A stretch of DNA of 9,039 nt from Fimbriimonadaceae bacterium (GCA_020851885.1 JADZBW010000068.1:1-9039); one strand, 5' to 3'; counted from the first letter of the stretch, positions 1-6,049 are shown. Program-made: numbers and translations. Notes: a model not told the origin generated them from the letters alone.

Positions 1-222
1 AGTAAACGTTTCAACGACCGGATCATTCAGATCGCCGATTGCCTGGAGCTGTGGCCTTAGCTTCTGGCCGTCCACCTGAAGCTCTTGGCATACTCGGATA
101 CGGTCGCGCAGTTCCTGCTCGGTCGGCGCTCCGTCCGACATGACCAAGGGGGCGAACCTTGCCACCCAGGCATTGGCCTGATTTTGCAACTCCTGAGGAA
201 TCTGGGGCTGGAAATCCTGCAT
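1..222 (-). CDS. Unrecognised protein, N-terminal 74 residues only (3' end outside the window)
   Basis: An open frame starts at ATG 222-220 and runs without a stop to the left edge, giving 74 residues of a longer protein. It is rich in Gln and Pro near the start (MQDFQPQIPQELQNQ), then has a charged, probably helical stretch (about residues 33-60) with one Cys at 45. There is no signal peptide or membrane segment, and I do not recognise a family. It lies 19 bases after the stop of the upstream oxidoreductase gene on the same strand, so the two are probably co-transcribed. A GGAG sits only 3 bases before the ATG, which is close for a Shine-Dalgarno. A GATAAT hexamer 8 bases before the ATG could be a -10 element. 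The short gap, the open frame to the edge and the absence of a competing frame support a real gene. Function unknown. Confidence 0.6.
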   Translation of the reverse strand, partial: MQDFQPQIPQELQNQANAWVARFAPLVMSDGAPTEQELRDRIRVCQELQVDGQKLRPQLQAIGDLNDPVVETFT

Positions 223-241
223 GCGCTCCAATTATCGGGAC

Positions 242-1342
242 CTAACCCAACTTAACAGACCTGCCCGTTCTTGCCGATTCATAGATGGCATGGATGATCC
301 GAATGTCTTGCCTTCCCATTTCACCGGGAGTTCTGTTCGTTTTGGCGCCCGTGCGGATGCACTCCGATAAATGGTCCATCTGGCTCGCCCACATATTCCC
401 GGGTTGGACGGTGACGGAACGTGAGCCGATTTGGAATTGAAAGCCATAGTAACCTGTCGCATTCTCGGCCACCAGGCGTCCTTTGGTTCCAAGTACCTCA
501 TACCGATTGACGCCTGCCCAAGAGTAACTGCAGGCAACGGAGCCTGTAAGCCCCGACGGGAACTTGAAGACGACGTGGACCGTGTCTTCGACCTCTTTGA
601 ATCGCTCATCCTTCGGCGGATTTGAGATCGTAGCGAAGACTTCGGAGGGCTCCTCGCCACTCAGGTAGCGGAGGGCCTGCAGGCCATAAATTCCGATGTC
701 GTACATCGAACCCCCTCCTCCGAGCTTCTTGTTCAGTCGCCAAATACCGGGCTGAGCGGAAAACCCCATGGAAGCTTGAATGCTTCGCAGAACGCCAAAC
801 TCACCTTTGCGGCACAACTCGGTCGCCTGTAAATTGTAGGGCTCGTAATGGCATCGATAACCGATTTGCAGCTGTTTGCCCGCTTTTGCGCAGGCGTCGA
901 TCATCTCTTCGCACTCGGCGACGCTGTTGGCCATCGGCTTCTCGCAGCAGACATGTTTCCCGAGCCGCGCCGCTCGCAACGTGAAATCCTTATGCGTTCC
1001 CGGGGGCGTAATCACATAGACGACTTCGATCTCAGGGTTATCCTTGATCGCATCCATGTTGTCGTAGGAGTACCGGTGCTCGGGCGAAATACCGAATGCA
1101 TCTCCGTAACGTTTCAGCTTGTCCGGCGACCCGCTGATAAACGCGACCGGCTTCGACAATTTGCAATAGCGCATGTTGGGCAGGATTTGGGTGGTGGCAT
1201 AGCTTCCCAAACCAAGGATCGCCCATCCCACGGGCTTCTGATCTTGCTTGAAGAACGAACACAAATTCCCGCTAGGATCGAGGCTGACGACGGCCGCCGC
1301 CGAAGCCATTCCTCTTAGTATTTCGCGGCGAGTTGGTTCCAT
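242..1342 (-). CDS. Gfo/Idh/MocA-family oxidoreductase with Tat signal, glucose-fructose oxidoreductase-like
   Basis: A 366-residue NAD(P)-dependent sugar oxidoreductase, probably exported folded with its cofactor. Seen: a twin-arginine start (TRREILRG, residues 4-11) followed by a short Ala/Val-rich stretch; a Rossmann nucleotide-binding motif GLGSYA (44-49); the catalytic E134-K135-P136 motif of the family; GYRCHYEPYN (161-170); and GGGGSMYDIGIYG (208-220), where Tyr219 matches the catalytic Tyr region of Zymomonas glucose-fructose oxidoreductase. From memory, the middle of the protein (IGYRCHY, DIGIYG, SGEEP, DERFKEVED) closely resembles that enzyme. Family members oxidise or reduce sugars and sugar alcohols; the substrate here cannot be told. 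Cys28 (context SGNLC) is not a proper lipobox. The start is ATG 1342, with a CAAACT hexamer 5 bases upstream and only a distant G-run as a possible ribosome site. It is transcribed away from the DUF3011 gene and leads into the partial gene at 1-222. Confidence 0.9.
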   Translation of the reverse strand: MEPTRREILRGMASAAAVVSLDPSGNLCSFFKQDQKPVGWAILGLGSYATTQILPNMRYCKLSKPVAFISGSPDKLKRYGDAFGISPEHRYSYDNMDAIKDNPEIEVVYVITPPGTHKDFTLRAARLGKHVCCEKPMANSVAECEEMIDACAKAGKQLQIGYRCHYEPYNLQATELCRKGEFGVLRSIQASMGFSAQPGIWRLNKKLGGGGSMYDIGIYGLQALRYLSGEEPSEVFATISNPPKDERFKEVEDTVHVVFKFPSGLTGSVACSYSWAGVNRYEVLGTKGRLVAENATGYYGFQFQIGSRSVTVQPGNMWASQMDHLSECIRTGAKTNRTPGEMGRQDIRIIHAIYESARTGRSVKLG

Positions 1343-1347
1343 GGCTC

Positions 1348-1353
1348 AGTTTG
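1348..1353 (-). promoter_or_regulatory. -10-like hexamer CAAACT just before the oxidoreductase start
   Basis: Read on the minus strand, CAAACT lies 5 bases before ATG 1342. The same hexamer lies 6 bases before the acetyltransferase start at 8185, and TACAAT or TAAAGT take this place before three other genes. The position suits a leaderless promoter, but the hexamer lacks the leading T of TANNNT. A G-run (AAAGGGGG) ending 11 bases before the ATG could instead act as a weak ribosome site. No -35 element is clear. Confidence 0.3.
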
Positions 1354-1512
1354 CCCCCTTTGAGCGGCATTTGGCACTGTATCCAATCATCGCATCCGAA
1401 ATCCGATGGCAAGATCGACCGAGCGGGCGCGCGATCTCGCCTCCAGTATCGCGAATCTGCTTTCCCAACGATCATCGACCGGGAACTAGACGCACTGAGG
1501 AGCGCGGGCAAC

Positions 1513-1543
1513 TTGGCAATCTCCGGTAATGTACACGTAGAGT
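1513..1543 (+). promoter_or_regulatory. Weak candidate promoter for the DUF3011 gene
   Basis: TTGGCA (1513-1518, five of six matches to TTGACA) and TAGAGT (1538-1543, four of six matches to TATAAT) stand upstream of the DUF3011 gene with a 19-base spacer, longer than the ideal 17. Transcription would begin near 1550 and leave a leader of about 35 bases carrying the Shine-Dalgarno at 1573. This is the best match I can see in the divergent gap 1343-1586; the rest of that gap holds no gene and no strong repeat. Confidence 0.25.
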
Positions 1544-1572
1544 GGTTTCATCCAAACGAGCAATAGACAATT

Positions 1573-1582
1573 AAGGAGAAGG
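1573..1582 (+). promoter_or_regulatory. Shine-Dalgarno site fixing a TTG start
   Basis: AAGGAGAAGG lies with its AGGAG core (1574-1578) 8 bases before TTG 1587. It is one of the two strongest ribosome sites in the window and decides the non-ATG start of the DUF3011 gene, since the next downstream codons encode a proper signal peptide in that frame. Confidence 0.8.
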
Positions 1583-1586
1583 CAAG

Positions 1587-2096
1587 TTGAAACGTTCAGT
1601 TTTTCTCAAATCCACCATCTACGTCATTTTGTGCCTGGGCTTCGGTGCGTTGGCGGCTGCGGTGCAGAACTCGCGTCGGGTGACATTGGAGAGCGAGGTC
1701 GGCCGACGCGAGAGCCGAATGTTCGACCGGCCAATCGAGTCCGTATCCATCAGCAAGAGGCTTTCCGACAAGCCTTGCCGCATCAATCGCGATGGGGGTT
1801 GGAGTGGAAAGAGACTTTGGGTCGACAATGGTTGCCGAGCCGAATTCGAAGTTCGGTTCCGAGGTCATGGCGACGACCGATGGCCAGGCGACAAGGGTTC
1901 GAGGCGGACGATCCGCTTGGAAAGCCAGGACAATAAGCGAACGTCTCGATATATTGGAGTTGTACGCGATCTCAAATTGACGAGGAAACTGTCCGATAAG
2001 GCCTGCATCAAGGGCTGGAGTTGGGGCTACGACGATCGACGGCTCTGGGTCGACCGGGGTTGTCGCGCCGACTTCGAATATTGGGAACGCAAGTAG
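1587..2096 (+). CDS. Secreted protein with two DUF3011 repeats
   Basis: A 169-residue exported protein of unknown function. It starts at TTG 1587 behind a good Shine-Dalgarno and ends at TAG followed directly by an in-frame TGA. Residues 1-26 form a signal peptide (MKRS, hydrophobic IYVILCLGFGALAAA). The mature part is two DUF3011-like units. Unit A (about 32-89) has LES, SKRLSDKPC and RLWVDNGCRAEFEV. Unit B (about 109-166) has LES, TRKLSDKAC, WSWGYD and RLWVDRGCRADFEY. The two units are clearly related and joined by a charged linker (90-108). Each unit keeps one Cys pair (64/83 and 140/159), probably a disulfide outside the cytoplasm. As I recall the family, DUF3011 units usually open with CES; both units here have LES, so the first Cys pair seems to be lost. 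DUF3011 proteins occur in envelope contexts and have no established activity. The gene stands alone between a divergent gap and a hairpin. Confidence 0.85.
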   Translation: MKRSVFLKSTIYVILCLGFGALAAAVQNSRRVTLESEVGRRESRMFDRPIESVSISKRLSDKPCRINRDGGWSGKRLWVDNGCRAEFEVRFRGHGDDRWPGDKGSRRTIRLESQDNKRTSRYIGVVRDLKLTRKLSDKACIKGWSWGYDDRRLWVDRGCRADFEYWERK

Positions 2097-2104
2097 TGAA
2101 GGTC

Positions 2105-2135
2105 GCCCGGCGGCATCCCATTGTTGTCGCCGGGC
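2105..2135 (+). terminator. Hairpin after the DUF3011 gene, possible terminator without a U-tract
   Basis: GCCCGGCG (2105-2112) and CGCCGGGC (2128-2135) form a perfect 8-bp stem. Three more pairs inside (G-U, C-G, A-U) extend it to 11 with a 9-base loop. It begins 8 bases after the stop and lies before the next gene. No T-run follows on either strand, so it may be a weak terminator, a 3'-end stabiliser or a pause site. Confidence 0.5.
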
Positions 2136-2218
2136 TAAGAAAGCTGCCCTGTAAGTTTGAACGGCGGCTTGCGCAGGCGTCGACCGACTCCTTTTCCCCA
2201 GTCACGGCGTGAACCGTT

Positions 2219-2230
2219 CTTGGCGCCAAG
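2219..2230. promoter_or_regulatory. 12-bp perfect palindrome upstream of the GHL10-like gene, possible operator
   Basis: CTTGGCGCCAAG is its own reverse complement. It lies 19 bases before the -10-like TAAAGT at 2250 and 32 bases before ATG 2263, so it overlaps the place where a -35 element would be. That is a usual position for a dimeric regulator's site. I saw no second complete copy in the window, and no regulator gene lies nearby. Confidence 0.35.
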
Positions 2231-2249
2231 CCTTGGTACATCCAGGGTG

Positions 2250-2255
2250 TAAAGT
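2250..2255 (+). promoter_or_regulatory. -10-like TAAAGT, leaderless-type start for the GHL10-like gene
   Basis: TAAAGT fits TANNNT and ends 7 bases before ATG 2263. No Shine-Dalgarno lies in the usual window. Transcription from this hexamer would begin at or next to the ATG. No clear -35 element is visible at 17 bases upstream; that place is taken by the palindrome at 2219-2230. Confidence 0.4.
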
Positions 2256-2262
2256 TCTCGAA

Positions 2263-3495
2263 ATGGCAAAGTTCTCGATTCGAGGAGTGTGGGGAGGTTC
2301 CGCTGAATGTGGCGTCTCCCGCGAGTCAGTCACCGCCTACGTCAGTCGTTTGGCGGATGCTGGAATCAACGCCCTTTTTATGGGGATCAAGGAAGGAGAT
2401 GGCCTCCTTTGTTGGCCAAGTGAAGTACATCCAGCGGCGGTAAAACCCGCCTACCGCGACTTTGATTTGCCGGCCGTCCTCGGCGAAGAATGTCGAGCGC
2501 ATGGCATCGCCCTGCATGCCTGGCTCATCGACTACTATGAGGGCGAGCTTGGAGCGGCAAACCAGGCTCATCCTGAATGGGCGATGCGCGATGCGGCGGG
2601 TCGACCAACTTCCGAGACATCGCTCCGAGGACAGCGATACAACGCGGTCTGGATGTGTCCCGCTCGACGACCAGGCTATACCGACCAGTGGCTGGTACCG
2701 ATCTATCGCGAACTTGCTGAGCGGTATGACTTGGTCTCGATCCACCATGATTACATTCGATACCCGGGAGACTTGGCACCAGATCAGTACTGCTTCTGCG
2801 ACTACTGCCTGGAAGAGATGGTCCGATTCGCCGGATATCTCAACGAATCCTGGCCCGACGAGCCCTTTCTGCACGAACTCTACGACCGCCCCCATCTTGA
2901 GTCCCATTGGGAGCAAAGCCCCCGAGTCTTGCCGACGGCATGGAAGACTTGGCCACGAGAGTGGAAGGCGAGATTCCTGCTGGAGGGTTCCTTCTTTCAG
3001 GGAGGGCGAGAGGACCTCGATTACTTCTTCTACACATTCCGAACGCAGCAGATCAATCGCTTTGCCCGCGAGTCCTATCATGCGGTGAAGGGGGCGAATC
3101 CGACGATCAAGCTTTCGGGGGCGGTTTTCAAGAACCCTGTTCAGAGCGGGAGGTTTATCGGCCAGGATTGGCGGCAATTCGCTCCCTACATGGAAATAGC
3201 GGTCCCAATGGATTATCGCGACCATTTCCCCGGCACGTTCGACCAGTACTTGGACTTGTTGGCAGAGACGATTGAGCGTCAGAAGCAGTGGTCGGCAGAC
3301 TTGGAATCTCTCTGGATTGGGATTGCCATCAACTTTCTATTCAAGGAAGAACCGGCAGGGCCATTTCCGCCCGACAAACTCCCACGAGTTCTCGAGCGAA
3401 TCGCGTCCACGGGAGTCGAAGGCGTCGTGATGTTCTCGTCGGGGCAATTCGATCGCTACGGTGTTTGGCGGCAATTGCCCAAGGCATTCGCTTAG
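2263..3495 (+). CDS. GHL10-type glycosidase-like protein (family 10 glycosylhydrolase-like TIM barrel)
   Basis: A 410-residue protein resembling the glycosyl-hydrolase-like GHL10 family, whose members are thought to act on polysaccharides but are rarely tested. Seen: the N-terminal strand IRGVWGG (6-12) where the family has RGVW; LADAGINALFMGIKEGDG (30-47) with CWPSEVHP just after; the GIALHAWLIDYY strand (81-92), like the family's HAW segment; and RYDLVSIHHDYIRYPGD (154-170), with H161, H162 and D163 at the likely active-site strand. Next comes a Cys cluster C177-F-C179-D-Y-C182, possibly a metal site. The C-terminal half completes the barrel (AVPMDY at 313-318, VEGVVMFSSGQFD at 385-397). 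There is no signal peptide, so it acts in the cytoplasm or leaves by an unseen route. ATG 2263 is chosen over the in-frame GTG 2209: homology begins just after it, and the -10-like hexamer and palindrome lie between the two. The substrate cannot be told. Confidence 0.75.
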   Translation: MAKFSIRGVWGGSAECGVSRESVTAYVSRLADAGINALFMGIKEGDGLLCWPSEVHPAAVKPAYRDFDLPAVLGEECRAHGIALHAWLIDYYEGELGAANQAHPEWAMRDAAGRPTSETSLRGQRYNAVWMCPARRPGYTDQWLVPIYRELAERYDLVSIHHDYIRYPGDLAPDQYCFCDYCLEEMVRFAGYLNESWPDEPFLHELYDRPHLESHWEQSPRVLPTAWKTWPREWKARFLLEGSFFQGGREDLDYFFYTFRTQQINRFARESYHAVKGANPTIKLSGAVFKNPVQSGRFIGQDWRQFAPYMEIAVPMDYRDHFPGTFDQYLDLLAETIERQKQWSADLESLWIGIAINFLFKEEPAGPFPPDKLPRVLERIASTGVEGVVMFSSGQFDRYGVWRQLPKAFA

Positions 3496-3525
3496 ATTCA
3501 AGTTCCAGTTTGGCGAGCATTGGAT

Positions 3526-3531
3526 TACAAT
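3526..3531 (+). promoter_or_regulatory. -10-like TACAAT, leaderless-type start for the asparaginase gene
   Basis: TACAAT, five of six matches to TATAAT, ends 6 bases before ATG 3538, with no Shine-Dalgarno in between. It lies in the 42-base gap after the GHL10-like gene, so the asparaginase gene may have its own promoter. No good -35 element is seen at 17 bases upstream. The hexamer overlaps the alternative TTG-start reading frame, which argues against that start. Confidence 0.5.
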
Positions 3532-3537
3532 GCGCCC

Positions 3538-4608
3538 ATGGCGAAGGACCTTTCTCGACGCTCGTTTTTGCAGGCTGGAATTGCGGTAGCGGCGATGCCC
3601 AACATCGTGGTGCCCAAAGCGATAAGGCCCGTCGTGATTGCCTCGGGCAATGGTTATCAATTCAAGAACGGCGGAACCGAAACTTGCGTGGAGCGCGCGT
3701 TTCGAATGATGACTTCGGGCGCCGATGTTTTGGAATCTTTGATCGCAGGAGTCAACATCGTCGAATTGGACCCTCTGGACACCAGCGTTGGCTACGGGGG
3801 CATTCCCAACGCTGATGGAGTCGTCCAACTGGACTCTTGCTGCATGCATGGCCCCAAGAAGTGGGCGGGAGGCGTCGCTTGCCTGGAAGGGGTAAGAACT
3901 CCGTCCAAGATCGCGCACTTGGTTGCCGCCTCGACGGATCACCATCTCCTTGTCGGCAAAGGCGCCCAGGAGTTCGCCCGAGCGATGGGATTCCAGATCG
4001 AGGCCGATCTCAATACCGACAGATCGCGGGCCGTTTGGCTCGAATGGAAGCGACGAACCGATCCCAGCCACTATCTCGATCCCTCAAAGCGCGGTGGTGG
4101 TACGGAGGTGGCCGTCCAGATGGCTCGCGAAGGCTGGCTCGATCCCGAGCATATCTGGGGAACGATCAATTGCGACGGCATCAACGTGAACGGAGAGATC
4201 GCCGGGGTGACCACCACCAGCGGCCTTGCCTTCAAGATCCCGGGGCGGGTCGGAGATTCTCCCATTTTGGGCGCGGGGCTCTACGTCGACAATTCGGTTG
4301 GAGCGGCCGGCTCGACCGGTCGCGGAGAAGCCAATCTCTACGGACTATGCTCCTATCTGGTGGTCGAGGAGATGCGTCGAGGGAAGCACCCCAAGGACGC
4401 CGGACTGGAGGCGCTCAAGCGCGTTGCCGCCAACACCATCGAGAAGCGCCTATTGACTGAGAACGGTAGGCCGAATTTCGGGCTCAACTTCTACGCCCTG
4501 GATGCCAAGGGCCGCTATGCGGGGGTTGGATTTACGCCCGGAGCCCGTTTCGCGGTGTGCGACGAAAACGGGCCCCGGCTTGAAGCGTGTGAAACCCTCT
4601 TCAGCTGA
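3538..4608 (+). CDS. N4-(beta-N-acetylglucosaminyl)-L-asparaginase / isoaspartyl-peptidase-type Ntn hydrolase, Tat signal
   Basis: A 356-residue glycosylasparaginase-family enzyme. Known members split the GlcNAc-Asn bond of glycoprotein fragments or act on isoaspartyl peptides, after cutting themselves to free an N-terminal Thr. Seen: a twin-arginine signal SRRSFLQAG (6-14) with a short Ala/Val stretch, so Tat export is likely; IWGTINCDG (206-214), with Thr209 as the expected cleavage nucleophile; TTTSG (225-229); FKIPGRVGDSPILGAGLYVDN (232-252), with Arg237 and Asp240 as substrate-binding residues; and GSTGRGEA (258-265). Human and Flavobacterium enzymes have His-Asp before the Thr; this protein has Trp-Gly. 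I recall such GT forms in other bacterial members, so it is probably a subgroup rather than a dead enzyme. ATG 3538 is preferred to the in-frame TTG 3520 because TACAAT lies between them and ATG gives a normal Tat signal. It lies 42 bases after the GHL10-like gene and ends 2 bases from the convergent DUF4139 gene. Confidence 0.88.
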   Translation: MAKDLSRRSFLQAGIAVAAMPNIVVPKAIRPVVIASGNGYQFKNGGTETCVERAFRMMTSGADVLESLIAGVNIVELDPLDTSVGYGGIPNADGVVQLDSCCMHGPKKWAGGVACLEGVRTPSKIAHLVAASTDHHLLVGKGAQEFARAMGFQIEADLNTDRSRAVWLEWKRRTDPSHYLDPSKRGGGTEVAVQMAREGWLDPEHIWGTINCDGINVNGEIAGVTTTSGLAFKIPGRVGDSPILGAGLYVDNSVGAAGSTGRGEANLYGLCSYLVVEEMRRGKHPKDAGLEALKRVAANTIEKRLLTENGRPNFGLNFYALDAKGRYAGVGFTPGARFAVCDENGPRLEACETLFS

Positions 4609-4610
4609 CG

Positions 4611-6032
4611 CTACCAGGTCGTTCGGACCGTATAAGCGACCTTTTGAGTCTGCCCGGCTTTCAAGTCGACCTTGAATTCGAGCGTCATCGCGTCCAGTTT
4701 TGCGAACGGCATCGAGTTGGCGCTGATCTTCCAGTCCCCATAATGCCTCTCCAAGATATGGACGGTCTCCGGGGTCTCCTTTCGATTGCGGACTTCGATC
4801 TCGAACGTCTGTTCGAAACTACGGTCGCTGATCCGCTTGTAGTTTGTCCGTTTGCGCGTGGCGACGACGTCGAAGGACTTTCCAACGACAAGTGATAGAC
4901 GCTCGTCACGCGGAGTGTGGTCGATTTCATCTTCGCCGAGCATCTGAACCGAGCCGGACTTATCCCGCTGGTAGACCTTGATCTTGCCCTTTGGCAAGGG
5001 AATGCCCAAGTCGTTCTCTTTTGAGTTCACAAACTCGACCCGAACGACGGGCTTGATGTTCCCAGTCCCGACTTCTCCTTCGTTAGGGTAGTAAATTCCG
5101 TAGTCGTTGAGGGCGTCGATCACCAGTTTCTTCTCGACCTTGATGCCCTTGCCTTCCAAGAGCGATAGCTGCTTCATCTCCCGGTTTCGGATCGTCGCGG
5201 GTCGCTGAAGCGTGTACAGGTGGTACTCAAAAAACGACTCTTCCTTGAATCCAAGATCCGCCATCGCTTCCATGCGCGCACCTCCCGCCCCACCCGGAGC
5301 ACCTCGAAACTTGGGCTGAGCCCGCTGTACCTCTCCCGCGAGTAGCTTCAGTTGGGCCTCTTTGTAAGTTGCCCCCGACTGGTTGTTGACCGTGACCCAG
5401 CCCTTGAGGTCACCCTTGCCGTCGCCATCCAACGTGAACACGTAGTCGGCATTCCAGTTGATGCCTTGAGTTAGGTAGCTGAGCTCGACCTGGTTGGTTC
5501 CCGCCTTCTGCGCGAACAAATCCCACAGCAAAGTTGGCTTTGAAATCAGGCCGTCTGGGATGGAACGAACCTCAACCTCGCCGGTTGGATCGAGAACGAT
5601 CCTTCCATCGTCGGTGCGAATCACCATTCCGTTGTAGGTTTGCTGAGAGTCGCCGCCGGCGCTCCCAACGATCGCGGTCGGCGAACTCATCAACGTGCCT
5701 TCGAGCACGTCTTTCTGCTGACCGATCGTTCGGATGAGGCGCACTTTTTGTCCGACCGACTTGTTAAGGATCGCGATGGGATTGATGAGGTCGAACTGGT
5801 AATTCTGTTCCAGGACCTCGAAGGAATTGGGGTCGGTCAGGCTCCTTATGCCGACGCTCGAAGGCTCGATCATCGAGGCGACGTCTTCCACCGTGACCGA
5901 TTGTCGCCCTTGCTTAAGAACAAACTGACGATTCTCCTTAATCAGGGCAAAACCCTGATTGTAAATCGTAACTTCGGTGCCGCCCGCGGCGGCGTTTGAT
6001 ATTGCCATTCCAATGGCCATGCTCCAGATCAT
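4611..6032 (-). CDS. Secreted DUF4139 domain-containing protein
   Basis: A 473-residue protein of the DUF4139 group, function not established; related proteins are mostly beta-rich and exported. Seen: a short hydrophobic signal-like start (MIWSMAIGMAISNAAAGG) without the usual positive charges; an N-terminal region (about 19-160) with VTIYNQGFALIKENR, which matches the start of this family; YLTQGINWNADYVFTLDG (186-203), the family's typical opening of the DUF4139 core; a Gly/Ala-rich insert (243-253); HLYTLQRPATIRN (271-283); LGIPLPKGKIKVYQRD (342-357); and a closing strand pattern at 453-473. A GAGGAGG Shine-Dalgarno ends 10 bases before ATG 6032, which favours this Met over Met5 and Met9. 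It follows dapA by 72 bases on the same strand and may be its operon partner or have its own promoter. It converges on the asparaginase gene with 2 bases between stops, so any terminator for either gene must lie inside the other's coding sequence. Confidence 0.85.
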   Translation of the reverse strand: MIWSMAIGMAISNAAAGGTEVTIYNQGFALIKENRQFVLKQGRQSVTVEDVASMIEPSSVGIRSLTDPNSFEVLEQNYQFDLINPIAILNKSVGQKVRLIRTIGQQKDVLEGTLMSSPTAIVGSAGGDSQQTYNGMVIRTDDGRIVLDPTGEVEVRSIPDGLISKPTLLWDLFAQKAGTNQVELSYLTQGINWNADYVFTLDGDGKGDLKGWVTVNNQSGATYKEAQLKLLAGEVQRAQPKFRGAPGGAGGARMEAMADLGFKEESFFEYHLYTLQRPATIRNREMKQLSLLEGKGIKVEKKLVIDALNDYGIYYPNEGEVGTGNIKPVVRVEFVNSKENDLGIPLPKGKIKVYQRDKSGSVQMLGEDEIDHTPRDERLSLVVGKSFDVVATRKRTNYKRISDRSFEQTFEIEVRNRKETPETVHILERHYGDWKISANSMPFAKLDAMTLEFKVDLKAGQTQKVAYTVRTTW

Positions 6033-6042
6033 GCGCTATTTG

Positions 6043-6049
6043 CCTCCTC
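6043..6049 (-). promoter_or_regulatory. Shine-Dalgarno site of the DUF4139 gene
   Basis: On the minus strand GAGGAGG stands 10 bases before ATG 6032. This is a full ribosome site and contrasts with the sites missing before dapA, the asparaginase gene and the GHL10-like gene. It fixes the first Met as the start. Confidence 0.7.

Noticed and set aside
242..1342. Lipoprotein reading of the oxidoreductase, using Cys28 as a lipobox Cys.
   Set aside because: The residues before Cys28 (SGNL) do not fit L-A/S-G/A-C.
1376..1381. TACAGT on the minus strand as a leadered -10 element for the oxidoreductase gene.
   Set aside because: It fits TANNNT at a plausible distance (33 bases before the ATG) but has no -35 partner, and such hexamers are frequent; left undecided.
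1412..1437. Inverted repeat AGATCG / CGATCT in the divergent gap, as an operator for both genes.
   Set aside because: Only 6-bp arms with a 14-base centre in sequence rich in GATCG; no further support.
2209..2262. GTG 2209 as the start of the GHL10-like gene, adding 18 residues.
   Set aside because: No ribosome site precedes it, the added residues look unlike the family, and the palindrome and -10-like hexamer lie inside this stretch.
2326..3225. Long minus-strand open frame (about 299 codons) opposite the GHL10-like gene.
   Set aside because: No recognisable domain, irregular composition, and it lies wholly within a gene with clear family motifs; a shadow frame.
3530..3542. A 13-base string, ATGCGCCCATGGC, shared between the asparaginase start (3530-3542) and the dapA start (7001-7013).
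   Set aside because: The copies lie in opposite relation to their genes: one reads into the start on the plus strand, the other covers the beginning of a minus-strand gene. About one 13-base match is expected by chance in a window this size.
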